Assembly: GCF_024763615.1 (NCBI RefSeq)
Contig: NC_077223.1
Coordinates: forward strand, 47,430,627-47,494,626
Source of the DNA: Phlebotomus papatasi
Lineage: Eukaryota > Arthropoda > Insecta > Diptera > Psychodidae
Direction of reading: 5' to 3'
Length of the DNA: 64,000 nucleotides
In this document: piece after piece, positions 12,229-24,308 of the stretch
Position numbering within the stretch: the first letter of the stretch is position 1
Layout: every line of letters starts with the position of its first letter
Position numbers and translations under genes: made by a program
The notes under the pieces: generated by a model
What the model was told of the DNA's origin: nothing
What the model saw: only the letters and a program-made list of their open reading frames with translations
The model's database searches: none

Positions 12229-12741
12229 TTAACCCTTTAACGACGAGACAATTTTCGCTGACCGAAAATCAGCAATAAAAATGAAACCGATAAACAGAAT
12301 TTGTAAAACGTCTTACATCTAAACTTCGAAAAGCAAACAGAGTCTGATTTGGTGTCTTTTTGTCTCTATGAACGATAGGGATAAAAATAGTCCAAAAATT
12401 TAAATCATTTTTCGGACGATACCAATGACTGATAATTTTCACTCTAAAGAAAAATTTTATGTTTGAGTAATGTAGTTTCCTTTTCCAAAACGGTTTTGTT
12501 TAAAATAAAACTGGAAGTATAAAAAATAATTAAAATTAATTTTCAATATGAGAATTTAAAAATTCGTCATTTTTGAACTTAAATATTTATCATATAGCAA
12601 ATAGGTGGAGATTTGCAAAAAATATTCTAGATTCATTCAACCTTCTACTTTGCAATTACAAGAAAAAAATAACTTTAGGTAGTCAGAAAAAATTATTTTC
12701 TTTATGGGACACCGGTGTTCCAATCGTCCTTAAAGGGTTAA
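12229..12741 (+). mobile_element. Long TTAA 'CACCGGTG' element, copy A
   Basis: About 513 bp starting TTAACCCTTTAACGACGAG and ending TCGTCCTTAAAGGGTTAA, with ACACCGGTGTTCC near the right end. The whole body matches the reverse complement of 34673-35192. TTAA at both outer edges with a CCC-rich inner end is the pattern of piggyBac-type elements. No transposase is present. Confidence 0.8.
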
Positions 12742-13948
12742 ATATAATATTAAATTAGGACATTTACCCTAAAGGTTAGAATGCTGAATGTACTTCATTC
12801 CAACATCCTCTTGAGCAGCCCCTATAGGATAGACTAAGCTCAAAGTTTGTGTATAATATATTTTCGTCTCATAGAGCTTTCGATGGCCCTTCTGACCTCT
12901 CTTCTGACGTGGGTTAAAAATTAAGTCGTAAAATGAAAGCAACTTATGTTATAACTTATATAATTTGATCATTGATAACTTAAGTGAAAGGTCTTGGATA
13001 ATACAACTAAACTTCATAACTTTATATGATAGAAGATAGAGCGTGGGTATCAACAAGAAAGTAAAAAAAGATGTAAGTTCCAATATCTCAAAGTAAATTG
13101 CTGTTTAGTAATAGTTAATGCTCTTCTTATAAAAGGCTTATACTTTTTTTTTTTAATTTTTGGATATGGATTTTATTTTTTTATTATAGACCAATACACG
13201 TTATGTTTATTCCAATAACTCACATTCACTATTTTTTGTAGTAGACTGACTTACCAAAAATATTTTTTCATATTGATTTTCTGCTATATGAGTTAAAATG
13301 ACTTTCTAAAGATCTAACGACAATGAAATTCACAGAAAAGTCGTGGAAAAACCAATGTCTAAACCACAACATCTTGCAAAATTGACGACCTCAAGTAACA
13401 TCTCCATAACGTTTTACGTTATATGATACCACTTATGGTATTACACAGTAACTTCTTGAGATTCACAAAGTTACTCCACCTCCGTATTTTGGGGTCAAAC
13501 GAATTTTCTTGGCCAACAACGCAAAGATGAGTTAGAAGAGGAGAAGAGTTTGTGGGTTTTGCTTTAAGGTTGGAAATTTAATCGGAAGTTTTGCCGCTTT
13601 CACCATCATTATGGGTGACAGCTTTGGGGAAAACCACATGGATTTTCACGAAGACGGCATTTGGGGTAGATGTTTCCACAACAAATAGGGAAAGTGGTAC
13701 ATCTTTGCCGAAAACTTTTCCCTCTTCTAGAAGAGTATAATTCCTATAAAATACACATCAACGGCATTAACATTGTTGCCTTAACAATCCTTAACATCGC
13801 ACAATTGACTTTCAGATACACGCACCAATTCTTATATAAGTTTGAGGGGGAGAAACTGTGAAGATTTTTCTGGTGGGAAAAGAAGATGTAAAGTCAAAAA
13901 TTAAATTCAACTATGTGCTTATGTTGTTTTTTTTTATTTCATTAATAC
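12742..13948. other. 3' flank of the LMX1-type gene
   Basis: No gene recognised. The piece just right of the preceding element (ATTAGGACATTTACCCTAAA, about 12756) repeats the right terminus of the pogo-like element, so a remnant of that family is probable. 13490-13900 is unique sequence. On the minus strand an AATAAA lies 11 nt past the LMX1 stop codon (13938-13933). Confidence 0.5.
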
Positions 13949-16900
13949 TCATTGTCGAATCATTTTATCATCATCAGCGAAAAAGTAGAGATTCTGCATT
14001 GAGTATAGTCGATCAATGGGATTAGCAAAGTTCCCATGTCCACTGTTCAGTTGGTTAATCATACTATGAAAGTTTGAAATATGATCCCTCATCATCTGAT
14101 GGTCGGATTCTGCAAAGACGCAAAGAAGCATATGTAGAATTTTTGTCAAGAAGAAAAAAAGCACTTAGGGCACTGAGAGAAATCCAAAAAAAGTTAAAAT
14201 AACATTCCGGAAATGTTAATTTTACCCTGCAGTATTGATCCGAAATCGGTGTAAATATTATGCTTTTTTAGTGTATTAGAGGTTAAAGTTACCCTTTTTC
14301 ATGTTAATTTTACCCTTAAAAAGGTATAAAATTAACTTTTAATATATTTTTACACCTAAAAAGTGTTAAAATTCTGAGGAAGAAAAGTTAATCGCACTCC
14401 CATTTTTTTCTCAGTGGGAAAATTCAATAAAATATAGAAATGGAACTTTCTTCTCCAGGAGGGAGCCTTTCACCGGATATCCTAATGTTTCGACCAATTT
14501 TTCACATACACAGGAAAGGATAATGTGGCAGAGGAAACAATGAGGGGATTTACAGGTGGCTCATGTATTATGTGTGATGCCAAAAAACCACCCCAAAGTA
14601 CTATTTTATTTTATTACAAATTTCTAGAGAAAGTTTTGCCCAAAAAGTGGGTGGATATAAAAAAGACACAACATAATGCAACAAATAACAAATGAATTTT
14701 TGATTAAGCTATATTACTTCAAAATGTTTTATTGAAGGGGAGCTATTTCCCCCGATGAAAGAGTTGGAACTTTATATGGTGCGCAAATATGATTTTTATT
14801 GTATCGAAAGATTTCTTACCAATTGATGTAGCATCAGTTCTTGGGGGCTCAATTTTCAGGAAGTTTTCTTCACAGGGAGACATTACCGACGTTCCAGAAG
14901 TCAGAGAATCGTTGTCACCTGAGATGTTCGATAGTTAAGATTAAGTTTCTTAACTTTAAGATTATTCCCCATATTGGATACTTACTCTGTGGATCTTCTT
15001 TGATCTGTGCGATGACTTTCTCTTTTCGATTTGATCCTTTTTTGCCTTTTTCATCATCCTCATCCGCTGATTCATTCTTACACTTCTCCTTCTTTTCCAT
15101 CTTTTTCATTTTGGCTCGCTGATTCTGGAACCATACCTGAAAATGCGGTGGAAATTTGTGGGAAACTGCCACATAACCAGTGACCTGGAAATGGGACATT
15201 TTCCGCATGTGGACCCCACAAAGAGTTCACATCGATTCCTGCGTGTTGTGTGGCTATTCTATGTGGTTTCATTATAGCTGGGAAATTGGATGTGTGGACA
15301 TGAAAAACCTCATGTACTCACTTGCACAATCCGGAGGCTTAGGCCAGTGTCGTTGGCGAGGCTTTCGCGGGTTTTCCGACAGGGTCGTGGAGAAACATCA
15401 AAACAAGCCTTAAAAGCTCTTCTCTGTTGCGTAGTGAGGATGGTGCGGGGTCTTTTGGGTCCTCTACGACTGTTCCGACTGTAGTCTTCGGGAAAATCTT
15501 CAGGATCATTGTAGACAGCAGCTGAAATGGACTGCAGCATCTCCACTTCCTTCTCATAGTCAATCCGACAGAAGAGTTGACCCTGCTTCAGGACATAGTG
15601 GTCCCCCTTCTGCAGCTGAACACCACACACCACACATACAAAGCATTTCAGGTGGAAGAGATCCTCAGCATCTGTTCGCATTACAAACTCATCCGAGGAG
15701 ATCCTCTCGCCACACGCCACACACTTGTTCTTGACGAATAATCTGCAAAGAGTCAGTTTTAGACCATCAACATCTCATGAGGCTCTTTCAGGGCAGCTGC
15801 ACAAAATCGTGCCCTGAATTAGCAGATGAGTCTTAAAAAGGGGTGGAAATTGATAAAAAGTCACCCTCGCACGATAATTCAAAAAGTTAATGAGGGATGT
15901 ACCAGGGAGCATTTCATCCCTCTCATCACTTTAATTTCTTCATCGGTCGATGATGGCAAAACTACCATGGCACAGAGTATTTACTTTTGACCTTCTCACC
16001 GTTCCCTGAGGATATTCCCATGGTGACCAAACAATGCGGAGGAAAAGATTCTCATATATTTTGTCCCATCGTCCAAGAAAAATAAACAAATCCCCGATTT
16101 ATTTTCCTCGCAGACATCAATCTCATATTGGGTGTTTGAGGGGATGGATAGAAAGTTTCCAATATATATTCTTCATCTTTTGCGCCTTTCAAAGAAAACT
16201 CATATATTTCCTCTTCTACTAAAGTAAACATGCCCTCAACCCATCCTCATGACATTTCATCTTTGAATACTGCAACATAAAAACAGATTTTTGCTAAAGT
16301 GTTTTATGCTCTTGATAAAATAAAATATATCTGTACATTAACTTTAGTCAACGATTTAACGAATAGTAAACAGTTTTTATAATATTTTACATATAGGGAA
16401 CTGGGGTAGTAGTAAACAATGGTAGTTGTAAACACTGTGATTTTTTCATTAATTTTAAGACTCCAGATCCAGAGGATAAAACCCATAAGCATTCATAGAT
16501 ACCATAAGGATATATGTCCACAGATGAATTGGTCAATAAAATCCTAATAGGGGAGACCGGGAAGGTTTGGGACACTTTTTCATGTTTTGACTTTGAGACA
16601 GTATTTCAAAAAATCACGATGATGTATTACAATTTCATGTGGTCTATAGGATACTTATGGGTATTGACTATAATAAAAAGTATTTGATAGAATTTGGAAA
16701 ACAAATTAGTTTTCCTTAAGAAGATAAAACATTTAACTTTACGCTTTGTCCCAAACCTCCCCGATTTGGGGCAGTATTGGACGCAAAAAGGTATGTTTGG
16801 GACGAACTTTTTCTCGCATAATTTGCATTATTGGAGAACATTAATTAATTTAAAATACTAGAATAAAAATATTTCTAATCGAAATAAAAATGTTTAATCT

Positions 16901-19900
16901 TTTATTTCATACTTAGAAATTAATATCAATTTAATTTGTACAATAGAGTCATTTATTGTCAATCACTTATTTAATGTATTTTCTTCTTCTGTACTATCCT
17001 AGATTTCTTTGCTTTTATATTCTAAATATTGGAATTATGATCATCAAATTCCTCAGGCGAGTAGATTCTTTTGACACTTTTAGTTTTGAACTCATTGGCG
17101 GATTCCTGTTTGATTTTACGACAACTGCATTGTACCAGTTTTTTCCTTATTTCTCTGAAAAAGCTCTCGTCTTGCCTTTTCTGGAGAACTTGTGAGAATT
17201 TTAGAGGATATTGCTCGAGAAATTTTCGAGAAAATAGTTTTTAACGGGATTGAGCAAAGGTCGAATATCCTTTGGAGAATAAATTATTGATTCCCAAGAC
17301 ATTGATGATTTAATTAATAATAATAATAATAATAATTTTATTCAACTCCGCATTCCCCCCATACCATGCGTCCGCCGCCGTCTTAGCGTTGGTGACCAGC
17401 CTCCGAAGCCAAACGGCGGAAATGCTTCATCATTGGCTGTATAAGCATTCTTTAGTTTACAAAGTCGTTACAAAATTTTTTTTGACTCACATAATTTGCC
17501 AAAACATAAAACATTTGCAAAGCACAACGCAAAAGCATAGGGATTCGGAGCGAAAATTAAAGAGGAGTCGCATAGCCATTGGCTGTTTGCGTCCTCTAAG
17601 GGATTTGACACTCCATAAATTGATTATGAAGGAAAAAAAAATCTTAAGCTTAACTTAAAAAAAAGAAAGAGAAAGGAAGAACGAAAAGTTTTGTAATACA
17701 TTGTACCAAAATGAAACATTCCTTGTCAGAATTTTGTTGGATAACTCTGAAAGTCCGGAGACAGGCGCCACACAAGTGGCAGCAAAAAAGAGACAACCAA
17801 ATCAGACTGCGGCAGCAGCACCGCAACCCCAAAAGGCCCCCACACCCCCAGGGACAAAGCCCCGGCCACCCCGTGCCCCCCCCCCCAAGAGTCGCAGGTC
17901 CGCCCTGTACAAAATTGGGGAAGAGAAACCGGTGAAGTCGGAAAAGAGAAACCCGTAGAGCAAAAATGCGACCGGGAAGAACATTTTCGGGAAAAATGAC
18001 TTTTATTTTTAAAGTAGGGGAGACCGGGGTATTGTCCCTGTAAACAACTGCTCAACTGGTAAAGTTTGCACAAGATGAAGATTTCCAGTGGAAACTGGGA
18101 ATTACTCTCCATTTTGACAATAAAAAATTGCACGCCACCTACAATTTTGTCGAAAATCAACTTCCCAGTCATCCCCTTTCAGGTGTCCCAAACATCCCCA
18201 CGTGTAGTTTTGGTATTTAAAACCTTTATGTAAAAAACAAGAGCGTATAATCTCTGGAACTTTTATTAAAATATGTTCCCAGATTATACTGCTAGCTTAT
18301 GAGATAAAAAAGTTTTGATTATATATCGCTGATATAAAATACAAAAAGCAAAACTGAGAAATCAAAAAATACAATTTTTATCAATTTTTAAGAAAGTGTT
18401 CCTGGAATTAAAACAATGAAACTGAGGATATCCATTCTTTTAGTCAAGATACATCTTAATATTGCTTACGATTGAGTAATGGTTAAATCCCATCTATTTC
18501 AAAAATTTACGAAAAAATCGCCTTGTCCCATACCACCCCTGTCCCAAACCTCCCCGGTCTCCCCTACTTTAAAAATAAAAGTCATTTTTCCCGAAAATGT
18601 TGATATTTCGATTATTTTGATCATTTGGATTTCCACCTGCAAATTAAAAACTGTGTAAAATAATCGAAATGTAGCAATACTAGTTCTTTCTTACATCTTT
18701 TTAGATTATATTAATGCATTTACTAGATAAATTGAGATTTTCATTATTTTAAAAGATTTTATAATTGGTCAGAAAACAGCATTTGGGGTAGATGTAAACA
18801 GGCAATTTCCCCGTAATTGTAGATGTCGTGAGTGTAGAATGAATGGAAAAATATTTTGTCTTTTTCGTCTTCATTTCATTCGTTTGACAGCTGCATCTCA
18901 TGGTGGTAAATTTTTCGTTGTGTTCAATAAGAAGTCACATAATGTCAAAATATGGGGAAAATCCATTGAAAAATGTCTTTGATTTGCATGCTTTTAGTTT
19001 TTTTTTTGCTATTTTAATTATTCCTTGTAAAAAGTCTAGTGATTTTTTTGAAAAATAAACAGTCTTTACATATATCTCTTAAGTAATTAAAATAATTAAA
19101 AGTGGTTAAGTTAAAGTTAAAGTTAATTTCAAGGGTGGAAAAAAGGGTGTTTATTTCTACCCCAGGTATTTTGTGAAAAGAGAAAAATGTACAGTGACAC
19201 AAATTTTCTTTTTATGGAAAACTCAATTGTTTTCCAGCATCCGCATTACCCTCGATGAATTGCCTATACTCAAGGGTAAAATATGAGCTAAGAAATATTT
19301 TCCAAAAAATCACTGTGTGCTTGGAAAATCACCTCAAATTCTCATCTATTGAAAATGTTTACATGTGCCCCAGTCTCCCCTATTGTACTTTATATTGATC
19401 CCTCAGAATATAAACCGAACAACTCGCGAATGGCCAACTTTTCAGGAGAGTGATTTAAAGCTGAGATTTTACATGCTGATCATAGGATTTTTAAGATTTG
19501 AAACCCATATAACTTTGGAAATAATTAACTTTTCGGTATAATCACCTGAAAGGTAAAGGGTGTCAAGGAGTACCCAAAAAGCAAAAAAAAACGAATTTTG
19601 CAAAAAATCGAGTTGTTCGGATTATATTCTGAGGGATCGATATATTTTTTTTTAACTTAACAAAAATTGTGAATAATATATTAAAGAAACAAAAAACAAC
19701 ACTAGAATATAAAAATACTATTTTGAGTACTCGTTCTTGTTTTTTTTATTCTTAGAGGTAATATAAGTTAAATTTACAATAAATGTTCAATAACCAGTTC
19801 ATAACCAATTCATTATGGGTTAAAACGTATATATAATATAAAATTAATGGGTACAATCTTAATTGAAAATTATATAGAAAATTTCCTTAAAACTCGAGTT

Positions 19901-20490
19901 GATCTCAGAAGAATTTTATTCATACTTCAATCGTTAATCTGAATTGATTGGCATCATGGCAGATTGGATGTGTGACTTATTTGATCGTTTTCTCCATCAT
20001 CCAGCCCATAAATATGAGACGAAAGAAGATAAATTAACCCCTTTCAGCAATAATAGCATCACAAGTCAGTATATTTGTCATCACGGGACTCATTTGTCTC
20101 ATTCACCTCTGTGATTGCTTCCTAAAACTGTCGCCCTCAACAGGGGCGACCGTCCGGAAAGCTATCGCGACAATTGAAACACAAATTGCCGCCAAAATGT
20201 GCTAAATGAGGCCCTTTATCGGGGCGACGATGGGATGGTGATAAGTTGAAAAATGTCTCTTTTCCATACCTCTCATAATCGATCCGACAGTAGAGTTTCC
20301 CATCTCTGCTGAAGCAAGAGTCTCTGAGGCGACCAGAGCACGAGTTGCAATTAAGACAGGCCTCATGGTAGGTCATCTCCACAACTTGCATTATGTATCG
20401 ATCGTAGATGGGCCGATAGCACATGCCACAGAGTGGTGAGTCCTCTCTTATCTGTGCCGATTTGGCGCCTTCCGGACATTTCACATCCAT
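13949..20490 (-). CDS. Lmx1: LIM-homeodomain transcription factor, LMX1 type
   Basis: A nuclear DNA-binding regulator. Five coding exons join in frame: 20490-20270, 15742-15322, 15136-14986, 14918-14820 and 14109-13949, giving 350 residues; every intron is GT-AG. LIM1 spans about residues 21-71 (CxxC at 21/24, HxxC at 42/45, C48, C51, C68, D71). LIM2 spans about 81-135. The homeodomain spans about 167-226, with KRPRTILTTQQRRAFKA and, across a splice junction, VWFQNQRAKMKK. A Lys/Glu-rich stretch follows. The C-terminus has NPIDRLYSMQ (327-336), which closely matches the end of vertebrate LMX1 proteins and separates this from other LIM-homeodomain classes. The chosen start has an in-frame stop 24 nt upstream, but a further 5' exon is possible because the segment before LIM1 is short. 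The 11 residues after LYSMQNLYF (ending KMIRQ) extend beyond the vertebrate end. Insects can have two LMX1-like paralogues; I cannot tell which this is. Confidence 0.95.
14171..14416 (-). mobile_element. CACTGAGA-ended MITE, copy 2 (in LMX1 last intron)
   Basis: CACTGAGAGAAATCC at the left, TTTTTTTCTCAGTG at the right, and the same internal blocks as the copy at 8398 in the same orientation. It fills about a third of the 710-nt intron between the last two coding exons, ending about 400 nt from the upstream exon. Confidence 0.85.
15743..17980. other. LMX1 intron 1, proximal part
   Basis: Part of the 4.5 kb intron 20269-15743. It contains two 'GGGGAGACCGGG' repeat ends (about 16552 and the complementary CCTCCCCGATT at about 16757) that bound a decayed element. 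It also has an (AAT)n microsatellite at 17316-17334 and a GC-rich patch at 17750-17940, encoding by chance or otherwise a Pro-rich frame on the plus strand. No exon is supported. Confidence 0.45.
17316..17640 (-). repeat. (AAT)n microsatellite with a possible non-LTR retrotransposon 3' end
   Basis: A run of AAT units is followed by about 300 bp of less AT-rich sequence containing CCGCCGCCG and two copies of a CATTGGCTGT motif (17432, 17577). Read on the minus strand, this ends with AATAAAATTATTATTATT, the kind of simple-repeat tail that some non-LTR elements carry. No reverse transcriptase is visible, so the element identity is a guess. Confidence 0.3.
17981..18600. mobile_element. Element bounded by a 49-bp perfect inverted repeat
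   Basis: 17981-18029 and 18552-18600 are exact reverse complements over 49 nt (outer ACATTTTCGGG, inner GGGGAGACCGGGG). They enclose 522 bp with further GTCCC / GGGAC motifs and no coding capacity. Perfect arms suggest either a young insertion or a recent gene-conversion or inversion event. GGGGAGACCGGG ends occur elsewhere in the window in decayed form. Confidence 0.75.
18601..20136. other. LMX1 intron 1, distal part
   Basis: AT-rich with no exon. 19440-19640 is the intact copy of the repeat that is split by a MITE at 4586-4990. The rest shows nothing recognisable. Confidence 0.5.
19440..19640 (+). repeat. Uninterrupted copy of the repeat at 4586-4990
   Basis: Shares GAGATTTTACATGC, ATAGGATTTTT, AACTTT and ATTATATTCTGAG blocks in the same order and orientation as 4586-4990 without the 4633-4833 insert. 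No coding capacity. Confidence 0.7.
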
Positions 20491-21200
20491 GGGAACTTCG
20501 TCAGGTGGTCAGAAGGGTGAGGAATATAGAGAGAAAGAAGTGGGAGAAAAGTTAATTTCATTTAACACTCACTAATAGCTGGAAATCCCATCGGCAAATA
20601 TTGGATTTTTAACACATTACATGTAAAATTTGCATATCGCAACTGCTGTGACAATTTGTTGCGGAGAAACCTCTTTGTTTCCGATTATTGGAAAAATTTG
20701 AATAATTCCTCGAATTGTGGGTATTTCATAAAACCCATTGCCCTCCCTATGGGTGATTATCTCGGAAAAACTAAAGATTTACTATGACAAAAATAATAAA
20801 ATTAAACGATACCTTATATGCAATTTCAAAATTTATACTCAAATTTGATCCTAAGACAATGCTTTAATAATAAAATGCAATAACTGATCAGTAAAAATTA
20901 AATTAGCATAAATTTAAAAATAAAATGAAAATCATAAATTCTAAATGCTTCCAAGTGAAATATTTTATGAAAAGGCATATGAAGAAGTTATGAATCACCT
21001 TGATTGAAAGGGATTTTTCAAATTTATGATTAAATTTTAAGTTTTTATTGTTCAAAATTCAATTTCTATTAACCATTTTGTATTATTTTCTGATCAATTT
21101 AATTTTTTTAACTGACCAATCTTCTAATTTCCAAAAAAACGTTTATTCAATTTATTTTAGAGCATGGTTTGGTAATTGAATTTCAACTTATAAAAATACA

Positions 21201-22069
21201 TAGGGTAAATTAAGCTAATTCAAAACTTGCTTCAAATGGAAATTTTTTGCTACTCCAAATGGAAAGGTCACTGTTTTCATGATAACTACAGTACTAAATT
21301 ATTATATTTGATATATTTTCTATATCACAGTTTCATTATTTAGTTAATTTTGCTCCAAATAAAGTGAAAATCTATTCATATTCACAAATTTTAATTTGTT
21401 AATTTCTCAGAAAAATTAAAAGTGTACCTTTTCACCATAGAATTTTTCATCGATCGACCATGTTTTCCAATGAAAAAACACAATGAGGTGACTGTTGTTT
21501 ATTCGTTTTGTTTAACATTTATGTCATATTTCTGGTTAATTTTAGTTAAATTAAGTGCTAATCTTTATTGTTAACGGTATGTGGAGTTTTCAAATGAAAT
21601 ATTTACCTATTTCGTGAACAAAAAGGGTTTTTCTGAAGTGTCTGCAAATGCTTCAATAGGAAACCACGGAAATATGATTTTTTTGGAGAGCTTTTCTTTT
21701 TATTTTAGATGAGTAAGGAGAAAAGACGAGGAAGAAGAACAAATTCTGCATTCAAGAGCAAGTCAATAAAGTTTTGGAAGCCTTTCGACGCGGTTTCACT
21801 TACACTGTTTGTCTCCATTTAGAAACTTTCCCTTGTCTCCATTTGAATTAATTTGTTTCCAATAGAAGCATTTTACACTCGCGTATTTTTCTTGTATTTA
21901 AGAAGTTTTCAAATTATACTTAAAGAATTTTCACTAAACAGTAACATTCAGAAGAGTGAAGAAGCAAATTTATGTAATTCTCTTCAGAAAAAATATGAAC
22001 TTAATGTGTTGAATCTTCTGTCAAAGTTAAAGCGTCTGGAAATGGTTGTGAATTAGGACATTTACCCTA
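21201..22069 (+). mobile_element. Pogo-like non-autonomous element, copy 2
   Basis: About 870 bp, TAGGGTAAATTAAGCTAATT at the left and AATTAGGACATTTACCCTA at the right, closely similar to 11137-11989. The helix-turn-helix-like frame reads QEQVNKVLEAFRRGF and runs a little further than in the other copy before it breaks. It lies between the LMX1 first coding exon and the dead mariner. Confidence 0.65.
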
Positions 22070-23059
22070 TGATATTTATCGATTCCTGAAATAATAAACG
22101 ATATTTTGTCCTAAAATTGATCACATTAATTACCATTATAATTAATTAATTACCAGTAAATTAAGTCATAAAATTAATTAACATTAATTACATTTAGAAA
22201 CCTTATAATCAACTTTAATTCCGATTTTGAATTTCTCTTTAAGGAGTTACATGGTTTTCTCAGGTCAAAAAAATCATTTTTTTTTTATTTTATAGTATAA
22301 CATTTGAAAAATATTTTCTGAAAATTTCAAGTCAATTGGAGTAAAACTCTCGGAGGTACTGGTATAGGGAGAAATCCTGCCTACCGCAAGGTCTGTTTTT
22401 TGAGGAATGGTTCCAAAAATCAGCTACCAACAGTCGAATTTTCAATTTTTTTTTAAATTTTGTTCTAAAGTTACTCTTTTATATCCCAAAAGTTGGAATT
22501 TCTAAAATATTTTCGACACAACAAATTATTATCAGAAAAAAGGCCTATTTTCCGATCTGAAAGACCTATGTAACCCCTTAAGTCAATTTTTCCAGTTTTG
22601 AAGTAATGTAGGGGTTACAATGAATGTTATAGATATATGTTTTGCAATTAGGCCTTTTTTGAAAATTTATAATGGTCAAAAATAAGAATGTATTGGGAAA
22701 TGATAGAATTTGTGGAAATAAGTTAAAGCTCTGTAAAATCGATTTCGTATTGTTTTAGCCAATGGATGGGTCTGTGAGACCAACTTGCGATAAAAAGTTA
22801 TAAATAACATAAATAAAATAATAAAATAGAAAATTCACGCTTTTATGAAATCCAAAAAAAGAACAAGATTTTCGAAGGAAGAAGGGGTTTAAGTAAAACT
22901 ATTTTAATAAATATTATTAATGTTTCGTGATGTATATTGTATGTCAGTTTACTATTGATCTAAAATCGGTCTACTACTGAAATAAAATGGTTCAATTGAA
23001 CAACTAAACCCAAATTGAAAATTGAGTAAGGATGCATGCTTTAAAATGCTTTGATCTCT

Positions 23060-24060
23060 GGCTTAAAAGCAATTTTAACACGTGAAATGGCTTTACTTAT
23101 AAAACGGACGACAAAGATGAGGCGCACTTTGGTAGGTCAATTATCTAAAATGTCGATAAAATCTTTAAAATCATTGAATTGGACTAGCACACGAGCACTT
23201 ATTTTATTCTCCAAGAACTCAAGATTAGCCAGGATACAGTTTTGAACCATTTGCATAAAGCGGTCTTCAGACTAGACACTAGAGGTTTAGCCCAGTTCCC
23301 GAAGGTCTCCAAATCCTATAGCGAGCAATTTTATTGCTTCTTGAAAGCCTAATAAGTTAATTATCTTTATTAATCCAATTCTAAGTTACATCTTTCCAAA
23401 AAACCGTGACTGATAAGGAATTAAAGCAGTTAAGCCATATGGCTAAGTCTTAGGTCTGAAGCCCGTATAAGACTGGTCTCACGAAAAAAAAAACATGTGT
23501 ATGGATGCCACGCGAATTGTCGAAAAAGAACTTTTTGGACCGAATTGATGTCTTATTCTTGATTGAAATGTAACGAAATGATGATTCAAGCATGGTGAGC
23601 CGATCCAAACGATCGTCAAGTCCGGATTAACAGACAAAAAGACTTTGCTGTGTGTTTGGTGGGATTGAAAGGGAATTATCCACTATGAGCTGCTGTCTAA
23701 TGGTCAAACGCTCAATTCGGATCTCTTATTTTCAATAACTGACCAGATTGAAGTAAGCGATTGACCAAAAGCACCCAGAATTGGCCAATAGGAAAGGTAT
23801 TGTGTTCCATCAAGACAACGCCAGGCCATACACAACTTTAACGATGCTCCAGAAGTTCCGAGAGCTTGGACAGGAGGTTCTATCGCACCCGCCGTATAGT
23901 TCAGACTTGGCAACAAGCGATTTTCACCTTTTCGAGCATTTGAAAAATTTTTCTGATAGTGCAAAATTGTCCTCAAGAAAGGCTTGCAAAAATGAGCTAG
24001 TCAAGCTTTTCACCAGTAAGGAGAAGGGAGGGGTTCTTCAATATTTCATATTTGAACTAA
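23060..24060 (+). pseudogene. Dead mariner transposase, interrupted by a MITE
   Basis: Fragments in several frames match mariner transposase: ISQDTVLNHLHKAV (helix-turn-helix region, about 23225-23262), KKTLLCVWWD (about 23637), then IVFHQDNARPYTTL and VLSHPPYSSDLATSDFHLF (about 23800-23935), the catalytic-core region that normally reads HDNARPH and PPYSPDLAPSDYHLF. Stops and frameshifts break the frame many times, so no protein can be made. A GGCTTCAGACC-type MITE (23261-23464) is inserted between the DNA-binding and catalytic parts. Terminal repeats were not identified. Confidence 0.85.
23261..23464 (-). mobile_element. GGCTTCAGACC-ended MITE nested in mariner, copy 2
   Basis: Reverse-orientation copy of 6588-6786: GGTTTAGCCCAGTTCCCGAA at its left and GGCTAAGTCTTAGGTCTGAA at its right. 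The mariner coding match stops before it and resumes after it, so it inserted later than the mariner. Confidence 0.75.
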
Positions 24061-24074
24061 ATCGGATAATCTTA

Positions 24075-24308
24075 ATGGTGCTGGCACACCTTTTCAATTT
24101 AGTGAAATTTAATTTCAATTTAGTGAATTTCAGTTTACCACTAGATACATTTTCATTTCATATTTTTGCATATTTTCAATCAGAAAAAGCAATTTCAATT
24201 TTCATTTGAGAGAAAGAAACAGTTTAATCTGATTTCTATTTGAAAGAGGGAGAGGTACAATTTCAATCTATTGAATTTCACTAAATTGAAAAGGTCTGCC
24301 AGCACCAT
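24075..24308. mobile_element. MITE with ATGGTGCTGGCA ends
   Basis: ATGGTGCTGGCACACCTTTT at the left and AAAAGGTCTGCCAGCACCAT at the right, an inverted repeat that continues with AATTTAGTGAAATT on both arms (about 38 bp). 234 bp, non-coding, immediately after the mariner remnant. The short ORF beginning in mariner runs into it. Confidence 0.75.

Noticed and set aside
23051..24209. Intact mariner transposase
   Set aside because: Motifs lie in different frames with many stops, and a MITE splits the sequence.
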